In this document: positions 10,389 through 18,748 of the stretch, piece by piece | Position numbering within the stretch: the first letter of the stretch is position 1 | Layout of the letters: the number at the start of each line of letters is the position of its first letter | Source of the DNA: Bordetella parapertussis | GTDB lineage: Bacteria > Cyanobacteriota > Cyanobacteriia > PCC-6307 > Cyanobiaceae | Assembly: GCA_943324725.2 (NCBI GenBank) | Contig: CALPMR020000008.1 | Location: forward strand, 1 to 29,486 | Length of the DNA stretch: 29,486 nt | Reading direction: 5' to 3' | Translations under genes and position numbers: made by a program | Notes under the pieces: model-generated | The model's input: the letters and a program-made list of their open reading frames with translations, nothing else | Databases searched by the model: none | Told to the model about the DNA's origin: nothing

Positions 10389-11128
10389 GGCAGGCAGCGC
10401 TCAGGGGTTAGGGAATCCGGGGCCAGTGTGCCCGAACGGGGGGGATCGGTGGGGGCGGAGATCCGCCGACCCAGACGAAATCGGACGCCGATCGCTCTCC
10501 AGCAGAGGGATCTCGGGATTTCGGCCAGAACGCCGGGTCCGCCTGAGACAGGGGGAGTGGCGGTCGCTGGCGAAGCCGGCTGCGATCCAGGCTGGGGGAA
10601 CCCTGGCTGGATCACAGCGGCGAAGCGGCTGGCCGGGGCCAGCGGGCTGGCAGAGAGCGGCTCGGGCCAGGGGCCTGAGACGCATCGATCGGCGAGCAGC
10701 TGGCAAGAGCTGGTTCGAAGCTTGAGGACGATCGGGCCGGAAGCGGCCTGAACGAGGGGGCAGACCGTTGAACCCCCAGCGGCGCGGCCCCTGCTGATAC
10801 CGACCTGGGAGCCGTTGGCGCCTGGTCCGAGGCACGCTCGGAACGGGCGCTGCACCGGCCGTTCCCAGGCCGACAGCCCCTCTGAAAGCGTCCCAGGGCC
10901 CTGAGGAAGACCAGGGAGACCGCAGGCACCGGGAGAAACGGGGGGAACGAGCAACAATCAGGGCCCCGGATCCACGTTCCGCTCAAGGCAGGCAGAGCAG
11001 GAGCGGCTGAACCCGAGCGTGCTTCCAGGCTGAAGGCGGCGATCGCCCCGAACCGGCCAGAGGGACCGTGGCTCGCTTGAGCCGTCACCGGCCTCAGGCG
11101 TCGGTGGACGGACAGGGGCTGGGGGGCC
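10389..11128. other. 740-bp gene-free gap inside the rpmH-rnpA-yidC block
   Basis: In related genomes the PH-domain gene and yidC are, to my knowledge, nearly adjacent; here 740 bp separate them. Long open frames cross the gap on both strands, but their translations are arginine-, proline- and serine-rich and show no domain features. A HIP1 octamer lies at 11039-11046, and a 7-bp inverted repeat GGAACGG/CCGTTCC at 10840-10846 and 10859-10865. I recognise no tRNA, SRP RNA, tmRNA or RNase P RNA signatures. It may contain a yidC promoter or an undetected RNA. Confidence 0.55.
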
Positions 11129-11638
11129 TCAGGCGGCGGGGGCCTCCGGTTTGGCGAAGCCGCTGGTCGACTTGCTGACCCCTTTGCTGGTTCTGGCCTG
11201 GCGCAGCTCCTCGATCGTCGCCTCGATCTCGCGGAAGCGGGGCACCGAGCGCATCTCCAGCTTGGAGCCATCGTTGAGCACCAGCACCATGTCTCCCCAG
11301 GCGCCAAAGCCGCGGGGCACCGAGCGCACCTCCCGGATCTGGCTGTAGACCACCTGGCTGCGATCGCGGCCCAGCCAGCCGCCATTGACCTCGATACGGC
11401 GGCTGGTGATGCGATAGCGCAGCCACAGGGCCCGCACGATCGCTCCCACCGCCAGGGGGATGCCCACCAGGGTGATCGCCAGCACCAGGCCGAAGATCAG
11501 ATCGCCCTTGGCAGGGCCTCCCTCATAGATCACCGTTTCCTCGATCTTGCCCTTGCCGGGCAGGCCGGCGATCGGGTTGGCCGTGGTGCCGCTGGCCGGG
11601 GCCTTGCCGGGCTCGGCGCTTGCTGGGGTCATGGACAT
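11129..11638 (-). CDS. PH-domain (bPH2/DUF304) membrane protein
   Basis: A 169-aa protein. A flexible N-terminus is followed by a hydrophobic hairpin GDLIFGLVLAITLVGIPLAVG (about 45-66) and a bacterial pleckstrin-homology-like domain. The domain shows the strand pattern LRYRITSRRIEVNGGWLGRDRSQVVYSQIREVRSV...MVLVLNDGSKLEMRSV. A helix IEATIEELRQAR and a disordered tail end it. Position between rnpA and yidC is conserved in picocyanobacteria, which suggests a membrane-biogenesis role, but no function has been shown to my knowledge. Its start overlaps the rnpA end by 10 bp, so expression is coupled. Confidence 0.85.
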   Translation of the reverse strand: MSMTPASAEPGKAPASGTTANPIAGLPGKGKIEETVIYEGGPAKGDLIFGLVLAITLVGIPLAVGAIVRALWLRYRITSRRIEVNGGWLGRDRSQVVYSQIREVRSVPRGFGAWGDMVLVLNDGSKLEMRSVPRFREIEATIEELRQARTSKGVSKSTSGFAKPEAPAA

Positions 11639-12009
11639 AGGCCTGCCTTACGCAACAAATGCCGCCATTCTCCCAGCAGCTGGTCCGGTTCGGCGTCGGC
11701 ACTGCCGGGCTTGAGGCTGAGCAGCAGCCACTGGGGGGTGGGACAGACCGGCTGCTGGTTGAGCAGATCGGCCTGCAGCAGCCGGCGCAGACGATTGCGG
11801 CGCACCGCCCGTTTGTGCACCTTGGAACTGACCACAAAGCCACAGCGCCAGGGACTGGGCGGCTGGCTCAGAGCCGGTGGCGGCAGCAGGGAAGGATCCG
11901 CCGCCAACACCCGCAGGACCATCAGCTCGCCGTGCAGTCGGCGGCCCTGGCGATAGAGACGATCGAACACCCGATGGCCCCGGAGCCGGTGCTGGGGCGG
12001 CAGGGCCAT
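11629..12009 (-). CDS. rnpA: Ribonuclease P protein component
   Basis: Binds the catalytic RNase P RNA and helps it recognise and cleave the 5' leader of precursor tRNAs. The product has 126 aa, near the usual length. The N-terminal block LPPQHRLRGHRVFDRLYRQGRRLHG is typical. The RNR signature is clear in KVHKRAVRRNRLRRLL (about 64-79), together with the strand CGFVVSSK that precedes it. A short proline-rich segment between them is slightly expanded. It starts 21 bp after the rpmH stop, the almost universal bacterial arrangement. Confidence 0.95.
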   Translation of the reverse strand: MALPPQHRLRGHRVFDRLYRQGRRLHGELMVLRVLAADPSLLPPPALSQPPSPWRCGFVVSSKVHKRAVRRNRLRRLLQADLLNQQPVCPTPQWLLLSLKPGSADAEPDQLLGEWRHLLRKAGLCP

Positions 12010-12030
12010 GGCACGGTTTCCGCCGGGGCT

Positions 12031-12168
12031 TCAGACCGCCAGGCGGGCGCGGCCGCGGCGGCGGCGGGTGCGGATCACACGGCGACCGGTGTGGCTGCGC
12101 ATGCGCACCCGAAAACCGGAGACGCGCTTGCGTTTGCGGCTGGTGCCTTCCAGGGTGCGTTTGGTCAT
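12031..12168 (-). CDS. rpmH: 50S ribosomal protein L34
   Basis: A 45-aa, extremely basic protein. The sequence begins [20 protein letters not shown] and continues [20 protein letters not shown], matching cyanobacterial L34 across its length. It is a structural protein of the large ribosomal subunit. It sits immediately upstream of rnpA, with which it is usually cotranscribed. The ATG is followed by a complete frame to TGA at 12033-12031. Confidence 0.97.
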   Translation of the reverse strand: MTKRTLEGTSRKRKRVSGFRVRMRSHTGRRVIRTRRRRGRARLAV

Positions 12169-12211
12169 GGCGGCCTGTCGGCTCCTCGATTCGCTTCAGT
12201 GGGTCACCCTA

Positions 12212-12871
12212 TCAGTTGGGGTCGATCTGGATCAGCCAGGAGCCCACGTAGCCCGACACCGGCACATCACCCGGCGCCTGGATCAGGGCATTGAACTGAT
12301 ACATACCCGTGTTGAACGGGTTGAAGGTGTTGATGTACAGACCGATCGTTTTCTTATCGGAGACCGGCACATCCGGGAACACCTCAATCGCCTTGCCATT
12401 CGGCGACACCTCGATCGTGGCCGGAATCTGCTTCTCGCAGCGCGTGCGTTTCATCATGCCGCCCTCGCTCATCTCACAGAGCTTCATCTGCTTGGCCTCA
12501 AAACTGCCATCCCAGTAACTGGGCACCGTGATCGCCAGCTTCAGAATCGCCGTTTTGCGATCCTTCGGCTTCAGAATCAGGTAATACTCCGAGCGCTTCA
12601 TGCGGATCGTTTCCGTCATGAAGAAGTAGAGGCGGCGGAAGTCCTTGTTGTTGTCCCAGCGGAACTCCATCAGGCCAGGCGTGCCCTCGGCCCTGGCGCT
12701 CTGCAGCAGCCCGGTTTGCAGCGGCAGGCCGGCGTGACCCGGCTGGCCGCTTTGCCCGGGCAGGTTGGCTTGGCTGGGCCAATCAATGGGGGCCAGGGCT
12801 GCAAAGGCGCAGGCGCCCGCAGCAAGGGCGGCGCCTGAGGCGAGAACCCGAAGGCGCGGCAGGGGTGGCAT
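12212..12871 (-). CDS. DUF2808 secreted protein
   Basis: A cyanobacterial protein of unknown function, 219 aa from the chosen ATG. The N-terminus is a signal sequence (LPRLRVLASGAALAAGACAFAALA), followed by a Gly/Gln/Pro-rich spacer and a conserved beta-rich domain from about residue 62. Recognisable blocks are MEFRWDNNKDFRRLYFF, YYLILKPKDRKTAILKLAITVP, and IGLYINTFNPFNTGMYQFNAL with the terminal GSWLIQIDPN. Two cysteines (KLCEM, TRCEK) could form a disulfide after export. It is likely periplasmic or envelope-associated. An in-frame TTG at 12904 would add 11 residues; the ATG at 12871 gives the more usual signal peptide. It lies between aroH and rpmH, a conserved position. Confidence 0.85.
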   Translation of the reverse strand: MPPLPRLRVLASGAALAAGACAFAALAPIDWPSQANLPGQSGQPGHAGLPLQTGLLQSARAEGTPGLMEFRWDNNKDFRRLYFFMTETIRMKRSEYYLILKPKDRKTAILKLAITVPSYWDGSFEAKQMKLCEMSEGGMMKRTRCEKQIPATIEVSPNGKAIEVFPDVPVSDKKTIGLYINTFNPFNTGMYQFNALIQAPGDVPVSGYVGSWLIQIDPN

Positions 12872-12928
12872 GGGATCAGCCAGAGGTGATCCGTCGATTC
12901 TCAACAGCCCCCAGGCCCGCTTGCGAGC

Positions 12929-13399
12929 TCAGTGGCCGGCCGGATCACCGGCCGGACCAGAGGGGGGGCAACCGGCCGGATCCCTGGCCCCAGCTGGGGT
13001 TGTGACTGAGTTGTGACTGGGGGCTGCCAGGGCCCGGTCCGGACGCAGCCGGCTCGCCTCCCGCAGGTAGGGATGGACAGGGATCTGCTGCCCATCCAGC
13101 CAGGCGTGGGCCAGCAGGCGGATGCAGCGCGACAGATCTCCCTGCACCGCCATCTGTTGGCAGTCGAGCAGCGCCACCCCATCGCAGGCGAGCAGGCGGC
13201 GGGCAATCGCAGCCGGGAAGCAGGCATTGAGATCGGCGGTCACCGAGAAGGTGATCGACAGCACCTGGCTGGCCTGGAGCTGGTTGTGGGCCATCAGCGC
13301 CTCAACCAGTTCGCTGACGGCCACATCGATCGCCTCAATGCTGTTGGCGCTGGCGGTGGTGGCCCCACGCAGGGCCCGCAATTCGAGGGCAGGATTCAT
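12929..13399 (-). CDS. aroH: Chorismate mutase, AroH type
   Basis: Converts chorismate to prephenate on the route to phenylalanine and tyrosine. It belongs to the trimeric B. subtilis AroH fold, not the AroQ helical class. Expected active-site residues by alignment from memory are R11 in LRGATTA (R7 in B. subtilis), R94 in CIR (R90), Y111 and R119 in YLREASRLRPD (Y108, R116). The position of the catalytic Glu78 is occupied by Q82 in DCQQMAV. The last ~27 residues (after LAAPSHN) are Pro/Gly/Ala-rich and absent from the B. subtilis enzyme. The gene is 25 bp downstream of sppA and 57 bp upstream of the DUF2808 gene. Confidence 0.9.
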   Translation of the reverse strand: MNPALELRALRGATTASANSIEAIDVAVSELVEALMAHNQLQASQVLSITFSVTADLNACFPAAIARRLLACDGVALLDCQQMAVQGDLSRCIRLLAHAWLDGQQIPVHPYLREASRLRPDRALAAPSHNSVTTPAGARDPAGCPPSGPAGDPAGH

Positions 13400-13424
13400 G
13401 GGTCGGGGGCGGACGGGATCGGGT

Positions 13425-14237
13425 TCAGGGGCGATGCAGCCACAACGGCTGGCCGGCCCAGGCCAGCTCCTGGCTCAGAGCCGTGTGGAGCTGGCCCAGC
13501 AGCTGGCTGCCGGGCAGCAGGCGGCTGAAGCGCTTGGGCGGCTTGCCGAAGGTGACCGGCTTGGTGCGCTCGGGATCAAGGCCCGCCAGGTCAGCCGCCA
13601 GCAGCCGGGCCGCCTCCTCATCGCCGAGGGCATCCACCAGCCCCAGCGCCAGGGCCTGGGCGCCGGTGAACACACGGCCATCGGCAAAGCTGCGCACCCT
13701 GGCCTCCTCCAGGCCTCGCCCCTCGGCCACCGCCGCCACGAACTGGCCATAGCTGGCATCGATCAGCTCCTGCAGCAGGGTCCGCTCCGCCCCGGTCAGG
13801 GCCCGATCAGGCGAAAGGATGTCCTTGTAGAGGCCACTTTTGACCGTTTCAAAGCGGATGCCGATGCGCTCCAGCAGCCGGGAGAGATCGTTGCCGCGCA
13901 GAATCACGCCGATCGAGCCGGTGATCGTGCCGGGGTTGGCGACGATCTTTTCGGCCGCCACACCGATGTAGACCCCGCCCGAGGCGGAGATGTTGCCGAA
14001 GCTGGCCACCACCCGGCAGCCCTTGGCCCGCAGCCTGCCGATGGCGGTGTGGATCTCCTGGCTGTCACCGACGGTGCCACCAGGGCTGTCGATGCGCAGC
14101 AGCAGAGCCGGGCACTCCCGTTGCCCCACCTGCTCCAGGGCCTTGAGAACCCGCTCGCGGGTGGGGCCGGCGATCGGCCCTTCGATGGCGATCCGGGCCA
14201 TGGTGCGTCGAGTCTTGCGGCGCCAGGGCCAGGGCAT
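13425..14237 (-). CDS. sppA: Signal peptide peptidase SppA (S49 family), short form
   Basis: Membrane-associated serine protease that degrades cleaved signal peptides; 270 aa from the selected ATG. The Ser/Lys dyad is S86 in ISASGGVYIG and K138 in VKSGLYKDI, exactly 52 residues apart as in B. subtilis SppA. Other signatures are LLLRIDSPGGTVGDSQEI and GTITGSIGVI. The N-terminus (MPWPWRRKTRRTM) lacks a transmembrane helix, as in other short cyanobacterial forms. The frame is open further upstream, but translation there is not family-like, and this start leaves a 55-bp divergent promoter region with the EamA gene. Confidence 0.92.
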   Translation of the reverse strand: MPWPWRRKTRRTMARIAIEGPIAGPTRERVLKALEQVGQRECPALLLRIDSPGGTVGDSQEIHTAIGRLRAKGCRVVASFGNISASGGVYIGVAAEKIVANPGTITGSIGVILRGNDLSRLLERIGIRFETVKSGLYKDILSPDRALTGAERTLLQELIDASYGQFVAAVAEGRGLEEARVRSFADGRVFTGAQALALGLVDALGDEEAARLLAADLAGLDPERTKPVTFGKPPKRFSRLLPGSQLLGQLHTALSQELAWAGQPLWLHRP

Positions 14238-14292
14238 CGGAATGCGGTGAAGTGGTTGGATCTTAAAAAGGAAGCCCCCCTGGACCCTGTCC

Positions 14293-15282
14293 ATGCTTCC
14301 GGCTTCGCAAGGGTCCCTGCTGCGCTGGCCACTGATGCTGCTGCCGTTTGCCCTCTGGGGAACGGCGATGGCGGCGATGAAACCCCTGCTCGACGAGAGT
14401 TCACCGCTGCTGGTGGCATCCCTGAGATTGCTGCCCGCCGGACTGGTGTTGCTGCTCGTGGCCCGCTTCGCCGGGCGCCCCCAGGCCGTGGCGGCGGCGG
14501 ACTGGCCCTGGCTGCTGCTGTTCGCCCTGGTCGATGGCACCGTGTTTCAGGGCCTGCTGGCCCGCGGCCTGGAGCAGACCGGCGCCGGTCTCGGCTCGGT
14601 GCTGATCGATTCCCAGCCCCTGCTGGTGGCCCTGCTGGCCCGCAGCCTGTTCGGCGAGGCGATCAACCCGGTGGGCTGGCTGGGCCTGCTGATCGGTCTG
14701 GCGGGCATCGTCTGCCTGGGTCTGCCGCCGGAGCTGCTGCGCCATTGGTGGCTGGAGGGCCCCTCCGTGATCGGCGCCCAGGCCTGGAGCCACGGCGAAC
14801 TGTGGATGCTGGGCGCCGCGGCGGCGATGGCGGTGGGCACGGTGCTCTGCCGCTACGCCACCCGCGCCAGCGATCCCCTGGTGGTGACCGGCTGGCACAT
14901 GGTTCTCGGTGGACTGCCCCTGGTCGCGGCCACCGTGGTCTCGCCGGTGCTGGGCGAGGGAGCCGGTTGGCTGGCCTTCTGGCCGTCCTGGACCGCTCTG
15001 CAGTGGGGCCTGATGGCCTACGCCTCCCTGTTCGGCAGCGCCCTGGCCTATGGCCTGTTCTTCTGGTTCGCCAGCCGCGGCGATCTCACCGGCTTCACCG
15101 CCCTGACCTTTCTGACGCCGGTGTTCGCCCTGCTCTGCGGCCTGCTGCTGCTGGATGAACGGCTCAGACCGCTGCAGTGGCTCGGCGCCGCTCTGGCCCT
15201 GGCCTCGGTGGTGTTGCTCAACCGCCGCCAGCAGCTCTGGCACGGCGCTGCCCCCTCCAGCCCATCGGGAGCCTCGCTCTGA
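14293..15282 (+). CDS. EamA/DMT-family transporter
   Basis: A 329-aa polytopic membrane protein made of two EamA repeats, about ten transmembrane helices in all. The first repeat starts WPLMLLPFALWGTAMAAMKPLL, and the second starts near GELWMLGAAAAMAVGTVLCRYATR. A conserved glycine/proline-rich segment (FTALTFLTPVFALLCGLLLLDERL) marks the last helices, as in other DMT exporters. The substrate cannot be deduced. The stop codon overlaps the start of the next gene (TGATG), so translational coupling with the membrane glycosyltransferase is likely. Confidence 0.88.
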   Translation: MLPASQGSLLRWPLMLLPFALWGTAMAAMKPLLDESSPLLVASLRLLPAGLVLLLVARFAGRPQAVAAADWPWLLLFALVDGTVFQGLLARGLEQTGAGLGSVLIDSQPLLVALLARSLFGEAINPVGWLGLLIGLAGIVCLGLPPELLRHWWLEGPSVIGAQAWSHGELWMLGAAAAMAVGTVLCRYATRASDPLVVTGWHMVLGGLPLVAATVVSPVLGEGAGWLAFWPSWTALQWGLMAYASLFGSALAYGLFFWFASRGDLTGFTALTFLTPVFALLCGLLLLDERLRPLQWLGAALALASVVLLNRRQQLWHGAAPSSPSGASL

Positions 15283-17468
15283 TGGCGGCGCCCTCCCGCC
15301 GTCAGCGGCGTCTCTTGCTGCTGCTCACCCTGGCCCTGGGATCACTGATCTTCCTCTGGCAGCTCGGCAGCACCGGCCTGGTGGATGAAACGCCGCCCCT
15401 GTTCGCCGCTTCCGCCCGGGCCATGGCCGAAACAGGCGACTGGCTGATTCCCCGCGTCAATGGCCTGCCCCGCTACGACAAGCCGCCCCTGGTGTACTGG
15501 CTGATGGGGTTGATCTACGCCCTGCCCGGCCAGGCCCAGTGGAACCCCCTGGGCACCTGGGCAGCGGCCCTGCCCTCGGCGCTGGCCTCGATCGGCGTCA
15601 TGCTCGGCCTGGCCGACACCCTGCTGCGCTGGCCCCAGCCAGGCCTGGGGCGCTGCTCCGGGCGGACGGCCGGGCCTGCTGGACGCGGCACGCTCGGGCC
15701 TGGAACCCGGAACCCGGCCCTCCGTTCCGCCCCTGCCGCTACCGCCCCTGCTGCAGCCAATCTCGTTTCAGCCACCGCCGCCTGTGCCTCGACCAGCTTC
15801 TGGGTGACCCCGCTGACAGCGGCCCTGGCCTTCGGCCTGGGGCCCCTGGTGCTGCTCTGGGGCCGCGTGCCGGTCAGTGATGCCCTGTTCAGCGCGCTGC
15901 TGGCCGCAGCCCTGTTGCTGTGCTGGCGCCGCTACGCCGACCGGCAGCAACCCTGGTGGCCCCCCTGGGGAGTGCTTGGGCTGGCCGTGCTCACCAAGGG
16001 GCCGGTGGCCCTGCTGTTGCTGGGGCTCACTCTGCTGCTGTTCGGCTGGCTGCAACGAGACCTGAGCGGCCTGGCCGAGCGCCTGCGGCCGCGTGCCGGC
16101 CTGGTGCTCAGCCTGGTGGTGGCCCTGCCCTGGTATGGCCTGACCCTGGTGCGCGAGGGCCGCCCCTTCTTGGACAGCTTCTTCGGTTATCACAATCTGC
16201 AGCGCTTCACCTCGGTGGTGAACCACCATCTGCAGCCCTGGTGGTTCTTTCTGCCGGTGCTGCTGATCGCCTCCCTGCCGGTCACACCGCTGTTGCTGCT
16301 GGGCCTGATCCGGGCGCTGGGCCCCCTGCAGCTGGCCCTCTGGCCGGCCCGGCCCCAGAGCGCGCCGCTCTCCCTGGCCCGCTTCGCCGCCTGCTGGCTG
16401 CTGGTGGTGCTGGCCTTCTTCACCCTCGCCGCCACCAAGCTGCCCAGCTACTGGCTGCCGGCCACCCCCGCCGCCGCCCTGCTGGTGGCCCTGGCGGTCC
16501 AGGCCAGGCCGACGGCCGTTGATGGCGCTTACGCCGGCGCTGAAGCGGGCGCGGCGGCCGCTGCCGGACCCGGGGAGCGAACGGCCCCCAGATCTGACAA
16601 TCGCTCTGGGCAGGGCCTAGAGGCCAGCCCAGAGCCGAAGCCGGCCGCCAGGCTCGGCGAACCGGGATCCTGGGCGGATCGCTGGGCCTGGCGTCTCACC
16701 CTGGGGCTCACCCTGCTGCTGGCCCTGGTGTTTCTGCTGGCTCCCCTCTGGGTGCCACTGATCCAGGATCCGGAGCTGCCCACCCTGCCCGCCGAGCTGC
16801 TGGCCAGCCGGCGACTGATCCTGGCTGGCTGTCTCTGGGCCCTGGCGGCCCTGCTGGGCTGGATCCTGGCGTGGCGGCGATCAGCGCTGCGGCTGCTGGC
16901 CCTGCAACTCCCCCTGGTGCTGTTCGTGCCGGCGGCCCTGCTGCCGAGCTGGGGCCTGGGGGATCGCCTGCGGGGGCTGCCTGTGCGCCAGATGGCGGCA
17001 GCCGTCAGAGCAGCTGACTCCGGAGCGTCGCCGCAGCCAGCTGGGGCGACGCAGGCGCTGGCGCCAGGGCGGGCCTCCCAGGGCCGCAGCGACGAACCAC
17101 GGACTGACGAACCCCTGGCCATGGTGGGCATCCTCAAGCCCTCGCTGCACTACTACAGCCGCCGGCTGGTGATCTACGAGGGGATTGAGCCCGAGGGGCT
17201 GGTCAACCTGGCCGACCGCCTGCGGCGGGAGCGCCGGCCCGGCCAGCACCCCTCAACGGCCGAGGAGACGCCCACCGTGCTGGTGGTGATCGACCACACC
17301 ACGGCCGCATCTCCCTTCTGGCAGGGGCTGGAGCCGATCGAACTCAGCCGCGCCGGCTTGTACAGGCTCTGGCGCCTCGATCGCCGCCGGCTTGAACGCC
17401 GGGCAGCCGAGCTGCTGGCCGACGGCCACCGCCCCACCTGGCAGCAGCCGCGGCCGGAGCGCTACTGA
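15282..17468 (+). CDS. GT39/ArnT-like membrane glycosyltransferase with low-complexity insertions
   Basis: A 728-aa integral membrane enzyme resembling ArnT and PMT-like glycosyltransferases that use polyprenyl-phosphate sugars. The N-terminal lumenal signature is visible: VDETPPLFAASARAMAETG, with the probable catalytic Asp at 35, then RVNGLPRYDKPPLVYWLMG at about 58-76. A typical PMT-like segment FTLAATKLPSYWLPATPAAALL follows near the middle. Three segments look inserted and probably disordered: about 118-165 (Gly/Arg/Pro/Ala), about 410-465 (Ala/Gly/Pro/Glu) and about 575-610. The acceptor is unknown; lipid A-like or glycan modification is possible. The start at 15282 overlaps the EamA stop; the frame is open upstream but not family-like. 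Confidence 0.85.
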   Translation: MAAPSRRQRRLLLLLTLALGSLIFLWQLGSTGLVDETPPLFAASARAMAETGDWLIPRVNGLPRYDKPPLVYWLMGLIYALPGQAQWNPLGTWAAALPSALASIGVMLGLADTLLRWPQPGLGRCSGRTAGPAGRGTLGPGTRNPALRSAPAATAPAAANLVSATAACASTSFWVTPLTAALAFGLGPLVLLWGRVPVSDALFSALLAAALLLCWRRYADRQQPWWPPWGVLGLAVLTKGPVALLLLGLTLLLFGWLQRDLSGLAERLRPRAGLVLSLVVALPWYGLTLVREGRPFLDSFFGYHNLQRFTSVVNHHLQPWWFFLPVLLIASLPVTPLLLLGLIRALGPLQLALWPARPQSAPLSLARFAACWLLVVLAFFTLAATKLPSYWLPATPAAALLVALAVQARPTAVDGAYAGAEAGAAAAAGPGERTAPRSDNRSGQGLEASPEPKPAARLGEPGSWADRWAWRLTLGLTLLLALVFLLAPLWVPLIQDPELPTLPAELLASRRLILAGCLWALAALLGWILAWRRSALRLLALQLPLVLFVPAALLPSWGLGDRLRGLPVRQMAAAVRAADSGASPQPAGATQALAPGRASQGRSDEPRTDEPLAMVGILKPSLHYYSRRLVIYEGIEPEGLVNLADRLRRERRPGQHPSTAEETPTVLVVIDHTTAASPFWQGLEPIELSRAGLYRLWRLDRRRLERRAAELLADGHRPTWQQPRPERY

Positions 17469-17515
17469 CCGAGCCCTGACCTGCCCGACCAGGCACCCAT
17501 CCCTTCCCCACTTCA

Positions 17516-18745
17516 ATGGCCCGCACGATCCTGTTCATCCATCAGAACTTCCCGGGGCAATACCGGCACCTGGCGCCGGCCCTGCAGGCGCGCGGGGAGC
17601 TGGTGGTGGCGATCGGCGGGCCCACGGCCCGGCAGCTGCCGTCCATCCCCCTGCATCGCTACAACCCGATGCCGGCGGCGGGCGTGCCGCCCTGCCATGA
17701 CTGGGTGTCGGATCTGCAGACCAAGGTGCTGCGGGCCGAAGCCGTGGGCCGCTGCCTGGAACAGCTGCTGGGCCAGGGCCTGCGGCCCGATCTGATCGTC
17801 GGCCATCCCGGCTGGGGCGAGCTGCTGGCGGTCAAGGATCTGCTGCCCTCGGTGCCGGTGCTGCACCAGGTGGAGTTCGTGTATCAGCTGGAAGGCGGCG
17901 ATGTCGGCTTCGATCCGGAGTTCGGCCAACCGGACTGGCGCAACCGCGCCCGCATTCGCCTGAGACGCAGCACCCAGCTGCTCGCTCTGCAGGATCTGGA
18001 CTGGGGTCTGGCACCGACGCCCTGGCAGGCCAGCACCGTGCCGGTGGAGTATCAGCCACGGCTCAGCGTCATCCACGAAGGCATCGACACCGCCGCGATC
18101 ACGCCCCGGGGCCCGGCCGAGATCAACCTGCAGCGGGCCGGCCTGAATCTGCGGGCCGGTGATGAGGTGATCAGCTTCGTCGCCCGCAACCTGGAGCCCT
18201 ATCGCGGCTTCCACCGCTTCATGCGCGCCCTGCCCTTGCTGCAACGGCTCAGGCCCCGGGCCCAGGTGCTGATCGTCGGCGGGGAGGAGGTGAGCTACGG
18301 CTCCGCACCCGCCGGCGGTGGCACCTGGAAAGCGGCGCTGCTGAAGGAGTTGGAGGGACAGCTGGATCTCAGCCGCGTGCACTTCGTCGGCAAGATCGCC
18401 CATGGGCTGCTGCACCAGCTGTTCCGGGTCTGCGCCTGCCATGTCTATCTCACCTATCCCTTCGTGTTGAGCTGGAGCCTGCTGGAGGCGATGGCCTGTG
18501 GAGCCCTGGTGATCGGCTCCGCCACTCCGCCCGTGCAGGACGTGATCCACGACGGAGTGAACGGTCGGCTGGTGGACTTCTTCGACACCGAGGCACTGGC
18601 CCACGCCATCGCCGCCGTGCTGGCCGATCCGGCCGCCCAACAGCCGTTGCGGGCGCAGGCGCGCCGCAACGTGGTGGAACGCTTCGATCTGCAGACGGTC
18701 TGCCTGCCCCAGCAGCTCGACCTGGTGGATCGCCTGCTGGGCTGA
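17516..18745 (+). CDS. GT4-family glycosyltransferase
   Basis: A 409-aa GT-B-fold glycosyltransferase. The N-terminal Rossmann domain begins ARTILFIHQNFPGQYRHLAPALQARG and carries DLIVGHPGWGELLAVKDL. This matches a subset of GT4 enzymes with a distinctive N-terminal domain (Glyco_trans_4 group). The C-terminal nucleotide-sugar-binding domain has FVARNLEPYRGFHRFM and the acidic motif LSWSLLEAMACGALVIGS, followed by PVQDVIHDGVNGRLVDFFD. The product acts in the cytoplasm or at the inner membrane face; sugar and acceptor are unknown. It follows the GT39 gene by 47 bp and converges with the second GT4 gene with only 3 bp between stops. Confidence 0.9.
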   Translation: MARTILFIHQNFPGQYRHLAPALQARGELVVAIGGPTARQLPSIPLHRYNPMPAAGVPPCHDWVSDLQTKVLRAEAVGRCLEQLLGQGLRPDLIVGHPGWGELLAVKDLLPSVPVLHQVEFVYQLEGGDVGFDPEFGQPDWRNRARIRLRRSTQLLALQDLDWGLAPTPWQASTVPVEYQPRLSVIHEGIDTAAITPRGPAEINLQRAGLNLRAGDEVISFVARNLEPYRGFHRFMRALPLLQRLRPRAQVLIVGGEEVSYGSAPAGGGTWKAALLKELEGQLDLSRVHFVGKIAHGLLHQLFRVCACHVYLTYPFVLSWSLLEAMACGALVIGSATPPVQDVIHDGVNGRLVDFFDTEALAHAIAAVLADPAAQQPLRAQARRNVVERFDLQTVCLPQQLDLVDRLLG

Positions 18746-18748
18746 GGT

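Noticed and set aside
10705..10735. GGTTCGA motif resembling a tRNA T-loop
   Set aside because: The 7-nt loop does not have the TTCRANN layout in register with a 5-bp stem, and no acceptor or anticodon arms surround it.
10385..11385. Open frames on both strands in the gap between the PH-domain gene and yidC
   Set aside because: Arg/Pro/Ser/Ala-rich translations without domains, several starting inside neighbouring genes; treated as composition artefacts.
13122..15158. 678-codon plus-strand open frame
   Set aside because: Antisense to aroH and sppA and out of frame with the EamA gene, all of which are clearly real.
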